The position numbers and the translations under genes were made by a program. Source: Rhodocollybia butyracea (lineage: Eukaryota > Basidiomycota > Agaricomycetes > Agaricales > Omphalotaceae). Taken from it: a stretch of DNA of 64,000 bases. Under the pieces are notes generated by a model. It did no database searches and was not told the DNA's origin. It saw only the letters and a list, made by a program, of their open reading frames with translations. Positions within the stretch are counted from its first letter, which is position 1, and the number at the start of each line of letters is the position of its first letter. The stretch covers positions 62,001 to 126,000 of the forward strand of contig JADNRY010000032.1 of the NCBI GenBank assembly GCA_015501585.1. Direction: 5' to 3'. Shown here in pieces: positions 10,942 through 22,200 of the stretch.

Positions 10942-11853
10942 TCAGTATGGGATATTATATGAGCCACCTTTAATGCTCGGCTCTTGAGAGTCAGTTAGGA
11001 TATCACCTAGCCCCAGCGACGTTCGAGGAACAGCGTCATCAGGAGGAGAGTAAGGAGCATGGACCTGTTTTATGGCATCCATCATGTTATACCAACGCAA
11101 AAGCATGTCCCATACTTCTAGCCTGGTGTTCCCAAGGGGATCATTCCCCAAGAAGTTGCTTGGAGGTTTAAACGGGCCCTTTGGGTTGCCGTTGAGGCTG
11201 AGGCCAATATACACCGACCCAAATGGTCCGCCCGCAGCTAGCCCCACAGAGTTATAATGCCCGTTGCTATCATGAAACATTTGCAGCGCAGCTAGCAAAA
11301 AACAGAAATGAGGGATGCACGAAAAAACCAGATCCAGGAGCGAGTACTCACCACCCTTTGCTGCCCAGCCAAAACATGACGGGTTACACCCCTCCCCAGT
11401 GATAATAAAAAAAAGCCATTTCCGCTTGTCTTCCCATGGTTTATACAAACCTCGGTAGTCTATTTTACTCGTAGGACCAAAGGCTTTATTGATTGCCTGG
11501 GTGAGGGGCGAGCGAGGGTTTGGGCTGCCTTCAAATTTAGTCTCGGCTGTTCCTAAACTTGAACCTGTTTTGTCTATGAAGGTCACAGTCTGGCAAGATG
11601 TGAGTACAAGGGAGAGATGATTAGTTATTGTAACACTTACACGTTTCAACGAAGGCTTTGACTCCTTAGTAGGCTTGGCTACTGCTACTAGTGGTTTTTT
11701 CCATTTGAGTTTTCGCAACCTGGCGCCTGACCTGCCTGGCACTCGTGTACACGCAGCAAGCATGAAGCTAGCTAAGAGCATCAAGAGCGAAAGGGCTGCG
11801 CGCATTCTCAATAACCGTGTCGAGTGTTTGGAGGGATGCAGCTTGACCAGCAA
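10942..11853 (-). CDS. Predicted secreted protein, two in-frame introns
   Basis: Unrecognised protein. The start could be at 11853 (MLVKLHPSK) or at the internal Met about 16 codons later, which begins a good signal peptide (MRAALSLLMLLASFMLAAC). Two stretches inside the open frame have full intron signals and lengths divisible by three. One is 11590-11640 (51 bp; GTAAGT donor, ACTAAT branch-like, CAG acceptor); the other is 11292-11351 (60 bp; GTGAGT donor, CTAG acceptor after a T-rich tract). Removing them keeps the frame. The spliced product has a basic region after the signal peptide (LRKLKWKKP), then FIDKTGSSLGTAE, YRGLYKPWEDKRKWLFF, a GEGCNPSCFGW pair of cysteines, MFHDSNGHYNSVGLAAGGPFG, and LEVWDMLLRWYNMMDAI. 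There are no catalytic motifs I know. Likely extracellular. Confidence 0.6.
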   Translation of the reverse strand: MLVKLHPSKHSTRLLRMRAALSLLMLLASFMLAACTRVPGRSGARLRKLKWKKPLVAVAKPTKESKPSLKRVSVTITNHLSLVLTSCQTVTFIDKTGSSLGTAETKFEGSPNPRSPLTQAINKAFGPTSKIDYRGLYKPWEDKRKWLFFIITGEGCNPSCFGWAAKGGEYSLLDLVFSCIPHFCFLLAALQMFHDSNGHYNSVGLAAGGPFGSVYIGLSLNGNPKGPFKPPSNFLGNDPLGNTRLEVWDMLLRWYNMMDAIKQVHAPYSPPDDAVPRTSLGLGDILTDSQEPSIKGGSYNIPY

Positions 11854-11879
11854 GCTGTCGAGTGAGAGACTGGAATAGC

Positions 11880-13960
11880 AGAACTACTGCGTACACAGGT
11901 TGCTTTAGATAAGCACCTATGGTAAGTATGATTCGTCAAAAGGACATACCTCTAGATATGGTTATATCGGCTCGTGTCCTGTTGTAGAGAACAGGGCTTT
12001 CGACTTTCAAAGTTTTTCAACAAGTTGAAAGAAAAGAAGGAAGGAAGATTTTAAAGGCTGTCCAGCCGCCCCACGAGCGAAGGCTTACTTTTTGCAAATT
12101 TTTTTACTTCTTGTGGCTTTGGTGCAATGTCATCCAATGATACTACACGAGAACTCCCTTGCCATGAAAATCGCGCATGTGTGATCAGGATTCAGCACTG
12201 CTGTCGATGATGACCAGAAAAAAAACAGGAAGGTCTTTGAAAGTTTTATCTGAAGCACTATTGAACATTGAACGATGAACGTTGAGTACCAAGCTGGATA
12301 GCAGTAAAAACTTTGGAGCAGGTTCACAAGCACGGCATGGGCTGTGGCGCCATTAGGTATGAGCGCTTATTATTTATCTCCGATACATCCACGCAGAGCT
12401 GTCCTTCAATTTGTTCTTCCTTGCACGCCCCTCATAACTTGCGGTTATACGACTCTACAGTAACTGTTTCAACCTTTCAGCCGGAAGTGTCCCGATCGAC
12501 ATCTCCAAGGAACCAAATATGGCGCACAGAACGACTTGACCCTTGAGTTTTTCGGTTTTCCCCTTTCAGCTACAGAAAATGGCTCGAAGATTACTATTGT
12601 ATTTCAATATTGGATCTATTGGTTAACCTTCTGACAGTACCGCTAGTTATACATAGACCTGATCTGTTTATCTGTCTTTCCCGGCCAGGTGCATGGTTTG
12701 GACCTTGTGCTGGATCAGGCTGGATCAGGCTGGATCCCGAAGACAGCGAGTTGTTGTTGGAATAGGCTAGGCTATTCACTTATTTAAGGGCATTGCGTAA
12801 GGTGGGCCCAGTTTCGGTGCGTCGTTACCAATTTTTTCGAATAATGGCACATGAATTGATACAGGTTATCCATTTCGATGCTCACCTAGACACTTGAGCT
12901 CCTCTACCAGAAAGTACTCCTCAAAAACGTATCAATCACGGAGCGTTCTTCTTCGCGGTTGCGGCTGAGGAGGACTGTTAACGAATACCAGTATACATGG
13001 CGGCATTGCAAGATGAACATGAGTCGACGCGTATGCACGGATTGAATTTTTGGATATGGTATCGGGATACAAAGACTTGGGACCTGACGCGGCTGCATTC
13101 CAAATCAACGTCAACGCTGAAGATGTCGACGACGTAAAAGCTCTTATGGATCTCCACTCTTTCCCTCTCGCATTGACTACCTCTCCTATCCACAAAAAAA
13201 CAACGCCGCCACAACCGCCACGCCCAAGCCGTCCTTCACCTTACCCGATGCATCCAAGAACCTCACCAACATCTCCATGGCCAGCATCGTGTGTGCGCGT
13301 CCCGGCTTCACTAAAGAAGAAACCATCCCCAAGTACGAATACCGCAGCTTCGATGCCCCAAGTCATTCAACAACCCGCTCGTCCTCAATATCCAGATATC
13401 CAGATATCAGCAGGTGCACGCGTGGGGAAGAGGGACGGTAACAAGTGATTTGCTGGTATATGACCAAGAAACGCGATCTGGCTTGTAGGATCTTGTACTT
13501 ATAGGGAGTAGCCGGATGCGAGGATGGCTGGGTTTGATAGGGTAGTTGAGGTGGGCGATAAGTGGAGCTCAAGACTGGGAATAAGTGTCGGATGTTTTGG
13601 CGGAACGGCTTGGGAGGTCTTCCGAGGGTTTTTGTCCACGTTGTAGTTTTTTCAATGCGTCAATTGTATTTTGTTATTTGTTATTTGTTCCGCTTGCTAG
13701 ACGTATCTGTAGCTGCAGAAAATTTATCACATTTACCGTAGAAGAAGACTACTTTGTTACATATATATATTTGTGATCGCATTTTCAAACTGCTTATCCA
13801 AATCCTACTGTTTCTCAATTCACTACTGATAGACTCGCCCATGACATCTAATCTTCAAGGTAGCTGATCTGGAACAATTGATCAGGGGTCACTGGGCTGC
13901 AGATAGGCCTAGTAATGATCTGAAAGAAGAAAAGTTGTCAATATACATGGAAAAATCTCG
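11880..13960. repeat. Intergenic repeat region
   Basis: No convincing gene. A block near 12781-12830 (AAGGGCATTGCGTAAGGTG) belongs to the same family as 341-360 and 4505-4525. A tandem GGCTGGATCA duplication lies near 12710-12730. Repeat B copy 5 spans 13180-13640. The open frame 13050-13448 runs straight into repeat B and is Pro/Ser/Thr-rich translation of that repeat. Confidence 0.5.
13180..13640 (+). repeat. Dispersed repeat B, copy 5
   Basis: Carries the repeat B landmarks (CCACAACCGCCACGC, TACGAATACCGCAGCTTC, ATCAGCAGGTGCACGC, GATCTGGCTTGTAGGAT). It continues into GGATGTTTTGGCGGAACGGCTTGGGAGG (split here by no gap), a tail also present at 15768-15800 and more distantly at 3465 and 5130. 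Confidence 0.55.
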
Positions 13961-13973
13961 AATTGATCTGTAC

Positions 13974-14600
13974 TTACGCGCGACTGTTCTTTGGGGTCAG
14001 TGTTATCCGCCGTCCAGGCCAGACCTGGGCCGATCCGGGTCCGTCGGTCAGTTGGATGCTTAGAAAAATACCAATCAGTATACGATTATAGGTCAACTTG
14101 AAATAGCAGCATACGTATATACCCAAGATTCTCCATCTTCGGAAGGTTTGACTCGTGTGATTACCCACTCTTTACTTTGACTCTCGTCGGTGGTTGCAAT
14201 GACTGCGTCGAAATCCACACCAGTATAGCCGTAACCACCCGGGACGGAGAGTAGGTAAGTACCCATGGGTGTGCGAGTGACTGTCCACTGGAAGAGGAAG
14301 TATGAGGTGACTGAGTATTACTAGCCCCGAATATTAGTTCTCACAATCTTGTTGAAATCATTTCTAGGGAAAGTGGCGAGTTGCTGGGATGCAGGAAAAA
14401 TCGGCTGAACATCTAGCTGAACACCGACAATACCACCTTTGCCACTCAAAGCGGTGATATTGTAGATACCGGGTGCGGGCCAGACGTAGGAGAGCCGGGC
14501 ATAGGAGGGAAAGACATAGTAATACTGTGAAAGACTGGTGTAGACGAGTGTGGGGTCGATAGAGAAATGAGCAAGCTGATCCTATGTTTTATACGCGATT
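13974..14600 (-). pseudogene. Probable beta-trefoil (I66 inhibitor/ricin-B-like) protein remnant
   Basis: Two minus-strand open segments join across a clear intron (donor GTGAGA near 14338, acceptor TTCCAG near 14290). The upstream exon (about 14585-14340) contains IDPTLVYTSLSQYYYVFPS, APGIYNITALSGKGGIVGVQ and FPASQQLATFP. The downstream exon starts WTVTRTPMGTYLLSVPGG and contains DFDAVIATTDESQ and KEWVITRV. The repeated pattern of G-x-Y-x-I/L, then an LD-like step, then Q-x-x-W is what beta-trefoil proteins such as basidiomycete I66 peptidase inhibitors and ricin-B lectins show. I infer that fold only. No start codon or signal is visible upstream and the 3' end is unclear, so this is a partial or broken gene. 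Confidence 0.4.
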
Positions 14601-14639
14601 CTGCCCTTAAATCATCATCCACATCGCTAAAGCTAATGA

Positions 14640-16610
14640 CAGTGTGGCGCAGATGTTCGTAAGTTTTTCAAAAGTTTTTACAGGACTCCGGCAGTGGCAA
14701 ACATTCGTACGTCGCAAGTCCACTTACTTACTTAACTTGGTGTCATTTCAGTGTCATTCAATCAGCTGAAGCGAGGCTTGAGCGAGGCATAAGTACAAGG
14801 AGTATGTACATGTAAGTACCCCAGTCTGATTTGGAATAAATCGAAGTTCTTAGTTTACAGAGGGTATGGCATATATATTGGTGACACTTGTTATTCTCGT
14901 AAATAATATGAGAGAATGGTATCAAGTATGTTACCTAGGCATCTAGCTACGCATGTGGTCGTTGTAGGCCTAGCTTAGGCTCTATGCATGTAGTAGGTAT
15001 AAGTCATGTTATAAAACCACATCTCAGTGCATCTCAGTGGGATTAAAAAAACTTTGGAGAAACCTCATCTGTCAGGGGTTGACGCAATGCCGGTAGACAT
15101 ACCGTAGTACAGCTGTTCAGTTCATTTGAATCTCCGAGCGGCCCCACAAGTCCAGAGTGAAGCACGAGTCGGAGCTCAATGATCAAGCTGGAATTACGCT
15201 CCCTCAAGTTACGTTCCCTCGAGGCCTCGTCAAGTTCCCAAGTCCCCCTTAGGTTTCATATGTTGACTTTTTCTGATCGAAAACATTAAATATTGCAGCT
15301 TTTTACAGGAAGACGCGAGAAAGAGCGAAGAACGAGCCGAAGTAACTGCGATTTCAAGCACACATGATATTGAGGCTATGTTAAAGCGATTTATGGCCAC
15401 GACGTTTTGGACCCCTATTGATGCGGCTACGAACGTTCAAGAGTGAGATCGGAGTATGTCAGTGGTCTGTCAATAGTCCACCTGGAATCTACCGAAAGGG
15501 AGGTTATCAATGAGCGAAAACGAGGGGAGTATTGGACTTGGCAAGGAGTCTGACACAGACCCAGGATTACCAGACAATCCGTAGCCGTTACATGATTTGA
15601 TGGCCTATGACCTTGAAGAAACGCGACCTGGCTTGTAGGATCTTGTACTTATAGGGAGTAGCTGGATGCGAGGATGGCTGGGTTTGCCATATTGGTATAT
15701 TGATAAGAATAGTTGAGGTGGGCGATAAGTTAACCTCAACGCTGGCGATAAGTATTAATTTTGGCGGATGTTTTTTGGCGGAACGGCTTGGGAGGTCTTC
15801 CGAGGGGTTTTGTTCACCTCGTGGTTTTTCCATGCGTCAATAGTGTTTTTTTTTGTTATAGATGTATCTGTAACTGGTCTGGTCAACATTTCAACGCAGA
15901 AGGTTGCAAAAAAGGCTTGCTGCCAATCAAGATTCAACGCGCAACAAATAACGACCAAGTACATTCATTCGATAGAGACAAACCTTGACTCTTAGTTCGG
16001 TTGAAGGGGGGTGACGATCATGGACCTGAAGAACAGCCGAGAAGATACAGGCAGAGGAAATTAGAGGAAAATCAGAGGAAGAGGGAGGAGGACTTGGCTT
16101 GTAGGGCCTGTAGCGGACCGGGACCGGAGGTGCTTTCCACCCAGGCAGCATTCGCAACTTGCATGCGGACGAGCATAGCTGGAGTATGTGACTCGTGATT
16201 CGTGAGCTCCTTTCAATAGTGAAGGTGGTAAGAAGTTATACACACCTAAGTCTGATGGTCAAATTTTAAACTTCACTGAGGATAAGAGAAGATGTAAATG
16301 GGGTGGCGAGAAAGGGTTGTGAGGGTGCCTTCTTGCGCAGGTGATATCCAGAGCTTCGTCATCTGCAGCAGGCGGCCCACCCTCATCCAGTAGTACTAAG
16401 AGTTTCATCAATAGTCGCGCTGCCGCGACTCGTGAGTCAAAACTTACAAATTACTGAAACGATGAGAACAAGCTCAACATTACGCGTAAGAACACGCATA
16501 CAGCATTTGGCTCCCATTGCATTGCCACCTAGAATCCAAGCGTTCTACTTATGACATGTAGACCTGTAACCCCAGCGATAAGCACATACAATGTACATCC
16601 AAAAACTTCT
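14640..16610. repeat. Intergenic region with repeat fragments
   Basis: 14640-15590 is AT-rich and holds no gene that I can see. 15600-15830 is a repeat B fragment in the same orientation as copy 5, sharing the GATCTTGTACTTATAGGGAGTAG and TTTTGGCGGAACGGCTTGGGAGG blocks. 16020-16120 belongs to the GAGGAAGAGGGAGGAGG repeat seen at 3690 and 17840. 16440-16610 matches the 3' flank of family A copies. Confidence 0.5.
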
Positions 16611-16619
16611 CCGTATAAA

Positions 16620-17338
16620 TCAAATCTCCGACCCGAAGCTCTTAGCGCTCTCAATGCTGGGTCGCGACGCAGCGACTCTTTCACCCTCCCGGCTGTAAGG
16701 CCAGGACCTGGTAGCCCAAATCGAGGGGAATGAAGTCAACTCAACCGGTGGCGCAGGCGGGTTTGACGGATGGTACAGGTTTTCCCTTGTATCAGCTTCT
16801 TGAGCATCGCTTCGACCATTTAAAACGAGGTCCCCTCCTCCTTCGATGCTGGTCCCTTTATGGGCAAGATTAGGCCTGGACCGACCTGCTCCTCGGATGC
16901 GAACCGCGCGGTAGCTTTCAGATCGATGATTTCAACGTCTGGTGGCACCGCGTTGTGTTTGATGAGCTCGAAAGCGGATTTCAAGATCATAGGCCCTTTC
17001 AATTTGTTGGCAACGGGTTTTGTGAAGAAGCGAAAAAGGTCGGCTTGTGGATGGGGCGGCGTGAAGATCAGGGACCATGCTTCATCGTTGGAACCTTTCT
17101 TGTTTCTCCAAACAGAAAGAGAATAGGCGAATTTTTTCTCTAACGTGATGTTCCTTTTCTCGCAATGAAACCAGATGGGATGTTTTTGAACAAAACTCAC
17201 CAGGAAATACTATTTTCTTGAATTTTTTCCCAAGTCCCGAGGTTCTATGTCGTTTGCAGGCAGAGGAGACGCATTGACAACGAGAAGGTTGGATAACAGC
17301 GAAAGCAACGTCGTCAGGATGAGTTTTCTGAAAAGCAT
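16620..17338 (-). pseudogene. Family A secreted protein, copy A4 (frame-broken)
   Basis: The start at 17338 gives MLFRKLILTTLL and the family signal peptide (NASPLPANDIEPRDL), then a stop after KNSRK. The body is open from about 17200 to 16820: KKFAYSLSVW, SLIFTPPHPQADLFRFF, EIIDLKATARF, KGPASKEEGTSF. There a second stop interrupts the segment that in A3 continues GTSLYMVEAVLKKL. Sequence down to about 16620 is still alignable but not open. The first break falls in the same linker as in A1 and A2. Confidence 0.65.
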
Positions 17339-17439
17339 GACGAAAAGAATAACTAGTAGATCACGATGCGTACGAGGGCACGAAACGGAAATCAATATTT
17401 GGGTCGCTCACTTTATCTGACCAGCAGATGGTAGAAGGA

Positions 17440-18460
17440 GCAAAGAATGATACGCTAAAGAATTGTGACAGACTACTGCTTATATATAAGAAACTTCATT
17501 TGAAATTTGGAGAAATCGGCGTGCACTCGGGTAAGTAGTAGTACTAGCGGGAAGTTTCAGGTTTCAACCAGTTTCAACCATATCACGCGACAAGAGCAAG
17601 TTATCGATGTCGTTGAGGTTTCCCGCATGCTAATAAGACACATGAAAGGAACAAAACAGGCTGGCCAGTCCTAGTGAGTGAAGGCGATTTTGAATCCAGC
17701 AAGCATCTGCGCAGTCTATTGGAGTATGTGGGCGACCCTTGCCACACCTTTGCCAGCCCTCCCCCCACCCTGGATGCAATGGTACCTTCTGGGCGAAGAC
17801 GATTCTCGGCGCAGAAGATTGGTGAAACAGGCAAAGATGATGGGCAAAGGAAATCCGAGGAAGAGGGAGGAGGCCTGTAGCGGAAATGGAGCTGTTTTCC
17901 AACGCGGATGAGCCTAATAGGCTATGTAAACTCCTTTCAATAATGAAGGTAACTTGGTTCGACGGTCATTGGCTTTCTTTTCATCCAACGTTTGTTCCGT
18001 AGTAATCCTTCGCGATCGATATCCTTGGAGGTACGGCCGTTCAACGAAACACGCACGTCTCAATCTGTCCGACAAGCATCTTCCTTATCCGATACAGGCG
18101 ACCGAGAAAACATCAGGGTAGATTTTAGCCAATGCCGGTCATAGACAAGTGGTAGGAAGGAGGAAAAGTTTCTTTGAGACGATTCTTCTGTCCAATATAG
18201 TGCAACATAAGATAAAGAGGTGTCCACAGCTGAGTGTAAAAGTTGTGCGTTGAGTTCATGTTGGACCTACTAAATGACGTGAGAGAAATTTTCTATCGGG
18301 CGAAGGCTCCAGATCATAATGCAACAAAAAGTACTGGAGTCAGACTGAGGCCCAGGCGTAACAAATTATGAGCCCCATGATACTTGATCTTGAGTTGTTG
18401 AATAAAATTTTGAAGGCTTGTAATAAACACAAAAAAAGTTCCATTGTGGCAAGAGTCAAG
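17440..18460. repeat. Intergenic, duplicated upstream DNA of family A
   Basis: 17450-17720 matches 8080-8440 upstream of A3. 17790-17910 belongs to the GAGGAAGAGGGAGGAGG repeat. 17950-18290 matches 3790-4190. No gene is seen. The cluster therefore consists of repeated gene-plus-flank units that have been shuffled and inverted. Confidence 0.5.
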
Positions 18461-18568
18461 AGTCCGCGGCGTGGATTGAACACGCGACTTCAAGATTGTT
18501 TAGAATGAACCAAGAATGTGTTACTTCTCTATTGCAATCTCGCGCTCTAGCCACTGAGCTACGCGGAC
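18461..18568 (-). tRNA. tRNA-Cys (anticodon GCA) with a 35-nt intron
   Basis: Complete cloverleaf on the minus strand. The acceptor GTCCGCG pairs with CGCGGAC over 7 bp. The D arm is GCTC/GAGC with A-box TAGCTCAGTGG. The anticodon stem is CGAGA/TCTTG with one G-U. The anticodon loop is TTGCAAA, giving anticodon GCA. The variable loop is AAGTC, and the T arm is GCGTG-TTCAATC-CACGC with B-box GTTCAATCC. The discriminator is U73, as expected for tRNA-Cys. The mature length is 73 nt and the remaining 35 nt sit right after position 37, the canonical nuclear tRNA intron site. It lies upstream (relative to its own strand) of nothing obvious and about 0.66 kb from the end of SEC31. Confidence 0.92.
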
Positions 18569-18569
18569 A

Positions 18570-19224
18570 TGTCTACTTCGTCTTCAAGCCAGTTCACGAC
18601 AAAGAAAATCACTGCTTCCACTTGCGAGAGTCCATCGACATCCCTTGAAGAAGCCACACTTATCTTCAACTCATATATGTAGCTACTAGATGTCTGCTGA
18701 ACCGCCAGAGCACATCCTTCCCGAAATGTTCTCCTGCTACCAGAACTCGGAACTTCTATGCAGCTCCCATAAAAAAACACGGGAGAAAAGCATCCACCAA
18801 GTACTCTGGATACAACCCACCCTTAAGCTTGGGGATATCGATAGCAACGAGCTTGAGCACAATCGAACAAAACCTTCGACATACACTACATGGGATTCAA
18901 GTGACCCTTCCAAACGAGAGTCGCACCTACAGCTCAAGGATCCATTTCCCCGCCATACCAAGCTCCAAGTCCAACAGCTCGAGTCCACGACCTCAAAACC
19001 AAATCACACTTCACACACCACCATCCACATCCAAAGAACATAATAAAATAAAATAAATCGATTCATTTCAGCTTCTTTAAATCTCAAAAAAGCCATTAAG
19101 CCAAACATCGGTTCATAATACGAAAAAAAAAAAGAAACGGGCAAAAATAGTTGTGTATCATACTTTCATACTTTCTAACTAACTTTCGTATTCCCCCCCG
19201 TGTCTCCTGCGTCTCCCGTGTCTT
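18570..19224. other. Intergenic between tRNA and SEC31, no gene called
   Basis: A plus-strand open frame at 18690-19043 (117 codons) is Ser/Thr/Lys-rich without recognisable features. Minus-strand frames over the same bases have several stops. A poly-A tract (about 19122-19136) precedes the SEC31 3' end. I see no supported gene. Confidence 0.4.
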
Positions 19225-22200
19225 CTATAGTCGCATAATCAGCTGCTTCACGCCCGACATCCACAGCCCAATGTCGTCCTTCTGCGACCCGCGGGTGAGC
19301 AAGTCGACATGGATCGCAAGCGCGGCGGGACGGTCGTGCGCGTCCATGGCTGCAGAAAGTTGCGAAAGTAAAACGTTAAAGAGAATTCAACAGAACATCA
19401 ATGTAATCACGAACCTCTCGTAAGAACAAGCAACTGGTCCACAACCGGCGTCGACAGCGTCTCGCAATTCAGTGCATCGAACAGCGGGTTGATCCTACGC
19501 TCCAAGTCATCTACTTGGCGCTTCTGCGCGGGCTAGAAAACACAAAACAAAAAAGGCACACGGTGAGTTCAACGAACATCGCGGAAACAAACTTTTTCAC
19601 TTACAGGAACACTGCCCTTCATCCTCTCCAGCTCTCTCAGGATAACCTCATATGCGGGTCTTGCATGTTCAGGTATATGGCTACGATCTCCAGGTGCTAC
19701 AAAGAAAGAAAAACAAAATTCACAATCGTAAGAAAACCTCTTAACAGAGATATAAGAATACTCGTTTACTCACGATATTTTGGAGGCGGGGGTCCCGCTT
19801 TTTGCGCACGAGGTGGCGGAGCAGCCGGTGACGCCCGACCAGGAGGACCACCTGGCCCAGACCCAGGAGGCGGCGGCGCCTGTTGTTGTTGTGGGGGCCC
19901 ACCACGAGCGCCAGGCGGAGGAGGGTGCATCTGCATCCCTCCACCGCTAGCTTGGCCGGGAGGCGGTCCATAAGCACCAGGTCCCTGGGCTGGAGCCTGG
20001 GCCTGTCCTGGGGGCGGCGCATACGGCCCAGACGGTGGCTGCTGCATGGGCGGCGGAGTGGCACGAGCGTACGGGCCGCTAGGTGGTGGAGGCATATGAG
20101 GAGCCTGACCAGCTTGAGGCGGACGACCAAATTGACCGGGACCCGGGCCAGGAGCTTGGCCGGGCCCTGGCCCACCACGAGTTGGAGGGGGTCCATATTG
20201 TGAAGGCGGAGGAGGGTGTCCTTGGGAGGAGACATCATACGCGTTGGAGGAGGAGCCATTCCCATGTTACCCGGTCCGCCACCTGCGACCGACGGTGGCC
20301 TCGCGCCAGCTCCAGGTGGGGGAGGATACATCCCTGGCCCGGGAGGCCCAGCACGTCCTGGAGGGCCTGCAGGAGGAGGCGCGCGACCGGGAACACTTCC
20401 TGGACGAGGAGGGGCATGCTGCAAGTTCATCGGGGGCTGACCCGACTGCATGTACGAACCACTCGTCGGAGGTGACAGAGGCGATGCTGTAGAGTTGGGG
20501 AAAGGCGAGACAATTGCTGCAGGTACGGCTTTGTTCCCCATAGCACTGGAAGTGCGACCAGGGTTTAGAACCGGCGCATCATTCCATCCACCATTGTCTC
20601 TTTTCGGAGGCGGAGGAAGTGTGGCAGGAACGCGAGGCGGAGCCACTTGAGCCGGCTGGACTTGAGACCCTGTGTTCATATTGCCTCCATAAGGATTATA
20701 GGAAGGTGCGGCGGGTGTAAACGTATTGGCCGCAGGAGTGAAACTGTTTCCAGCCGGAGTGAACGTACTCACGGATGAAGGAGTACCGTAAGACTGAGCA
20801 CCCACAGCTCCGTTCTGCGAATACTGACTCTGTGGCTGCACATGATAATTTGCCGAGGGCTGATACCCCCCACCATATGGACCTGAAGCAGCAGGAACAG
20901 GCGCAGGAGGCACAGCAGCACGACCTACAGTAGCAGGCTGACCATATCCGCCCCCATAGGGCACACGAGATGTCGACGCAGCAGCGGTCTGATGGACAAC
21001 AGGAACCGCTGTCGCACGGGCAGCATCCGTAGCACCCGAAAGCCTCTTCCTCTCCGCCACCAAATCCTTACCCCCAGACGAGCCCAGATACCCCGGCGGC
21101 GTAAGCTTCAAAACCGCCGCAGCCTCATTCAGAAGACCCTGCGACGCCAAAAGCTCAGCATACTCGAAATACTGATCATACAACCCAGCCAACTTGTACG
21201 TCTTGACCTCAGCCGCAACGTTAGAGTTGGAGGCAGCCCCAAGATCGACATCTTCATACTTCGTTGCAGACCTAAACACGGTCACCTTCTCCACAAAGCT
21301 CTGTAGGGCATGCGCATGCGCCGTATACCGCGATCCACTCCCAAACTTCTCACCTCGCACAAGCGCCTCTTCCTCCTCACCCATCTCCTCCATCCAAATA
21401 CTCACTAACCGCTCCAGCCTCGCAGCAGCAAGATACGTTAACGTCGCGTACCTCCTGTACTCCACCGCCTCCTTCCCTCCTAATCCATTCCTGAGATCCT
21501 CCGTATCCCTATCCATATTCACATCACCCCTCCTAACCCTATACTCAAACTCCAATCTCCTCCCCAGCATCTCCACGAGGCCCCCAAACTCCTCCCTCCC
21601 TGTAAACGTACACAACACAACGAAAACCTCTCTCCACTCCGCCAGTTCCGCATTCTGCACCACATCCTCCAGGTCACCGGCGACGATGCTTTCGTATAAC
21701 CGTAGATACGGCTTCGGTTTGGCCTTGTTCCTAAACCTGGAAGCGGAAGCCAAGGTGCGTTGTCGTTCGTAATCAAAATACGCTTTTTGCGTCTCCGCGA
21801 GGAGCGCGGGACCTCCACGAACAGCGAGCAGAAGCGCGTCGGCGAAGCGGTTAGTGGATAGGCATAGAGAGACAGCAGAGGAAAAGTCTCCTAGGATCAG
21901 AGCTTTGGTAATCAACGCCTCTGTTTCTGATCCTGTTCCGGCTTCGTTTTCGGATTCGTCGTCAGAAGGAGAGTAAATAATCCTAAACGTATTGTTGTTC
22001 TTCGAACTCCCTACTTCAGAGGCAGAGGCAGCGGAAGAGGGGCGTGAGCCAATCGTTGCTGCAACGGAAGAATCCACCGCGTAATTCGTATGAGGAACGA
22101 GAACCTGCTGAGTATGCCCATCCCCAGTATCAACCCCGATATTGCTGAAAAAGTCGCCTCCACCGGCTCCGGGGGCAAGGTTATCGTCCCCGAATAAGGA

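Noticed and set aside
13050..13448. 132-codon open frame resembling a start of a real protein (VSGYKDLGPDAAAFQINVNA)
   Set aside because: From about codon 45 it runs through dispersed repeat B and becomes Pro/Ser/Thr low complexity; other repeat copies do not keep the frame.
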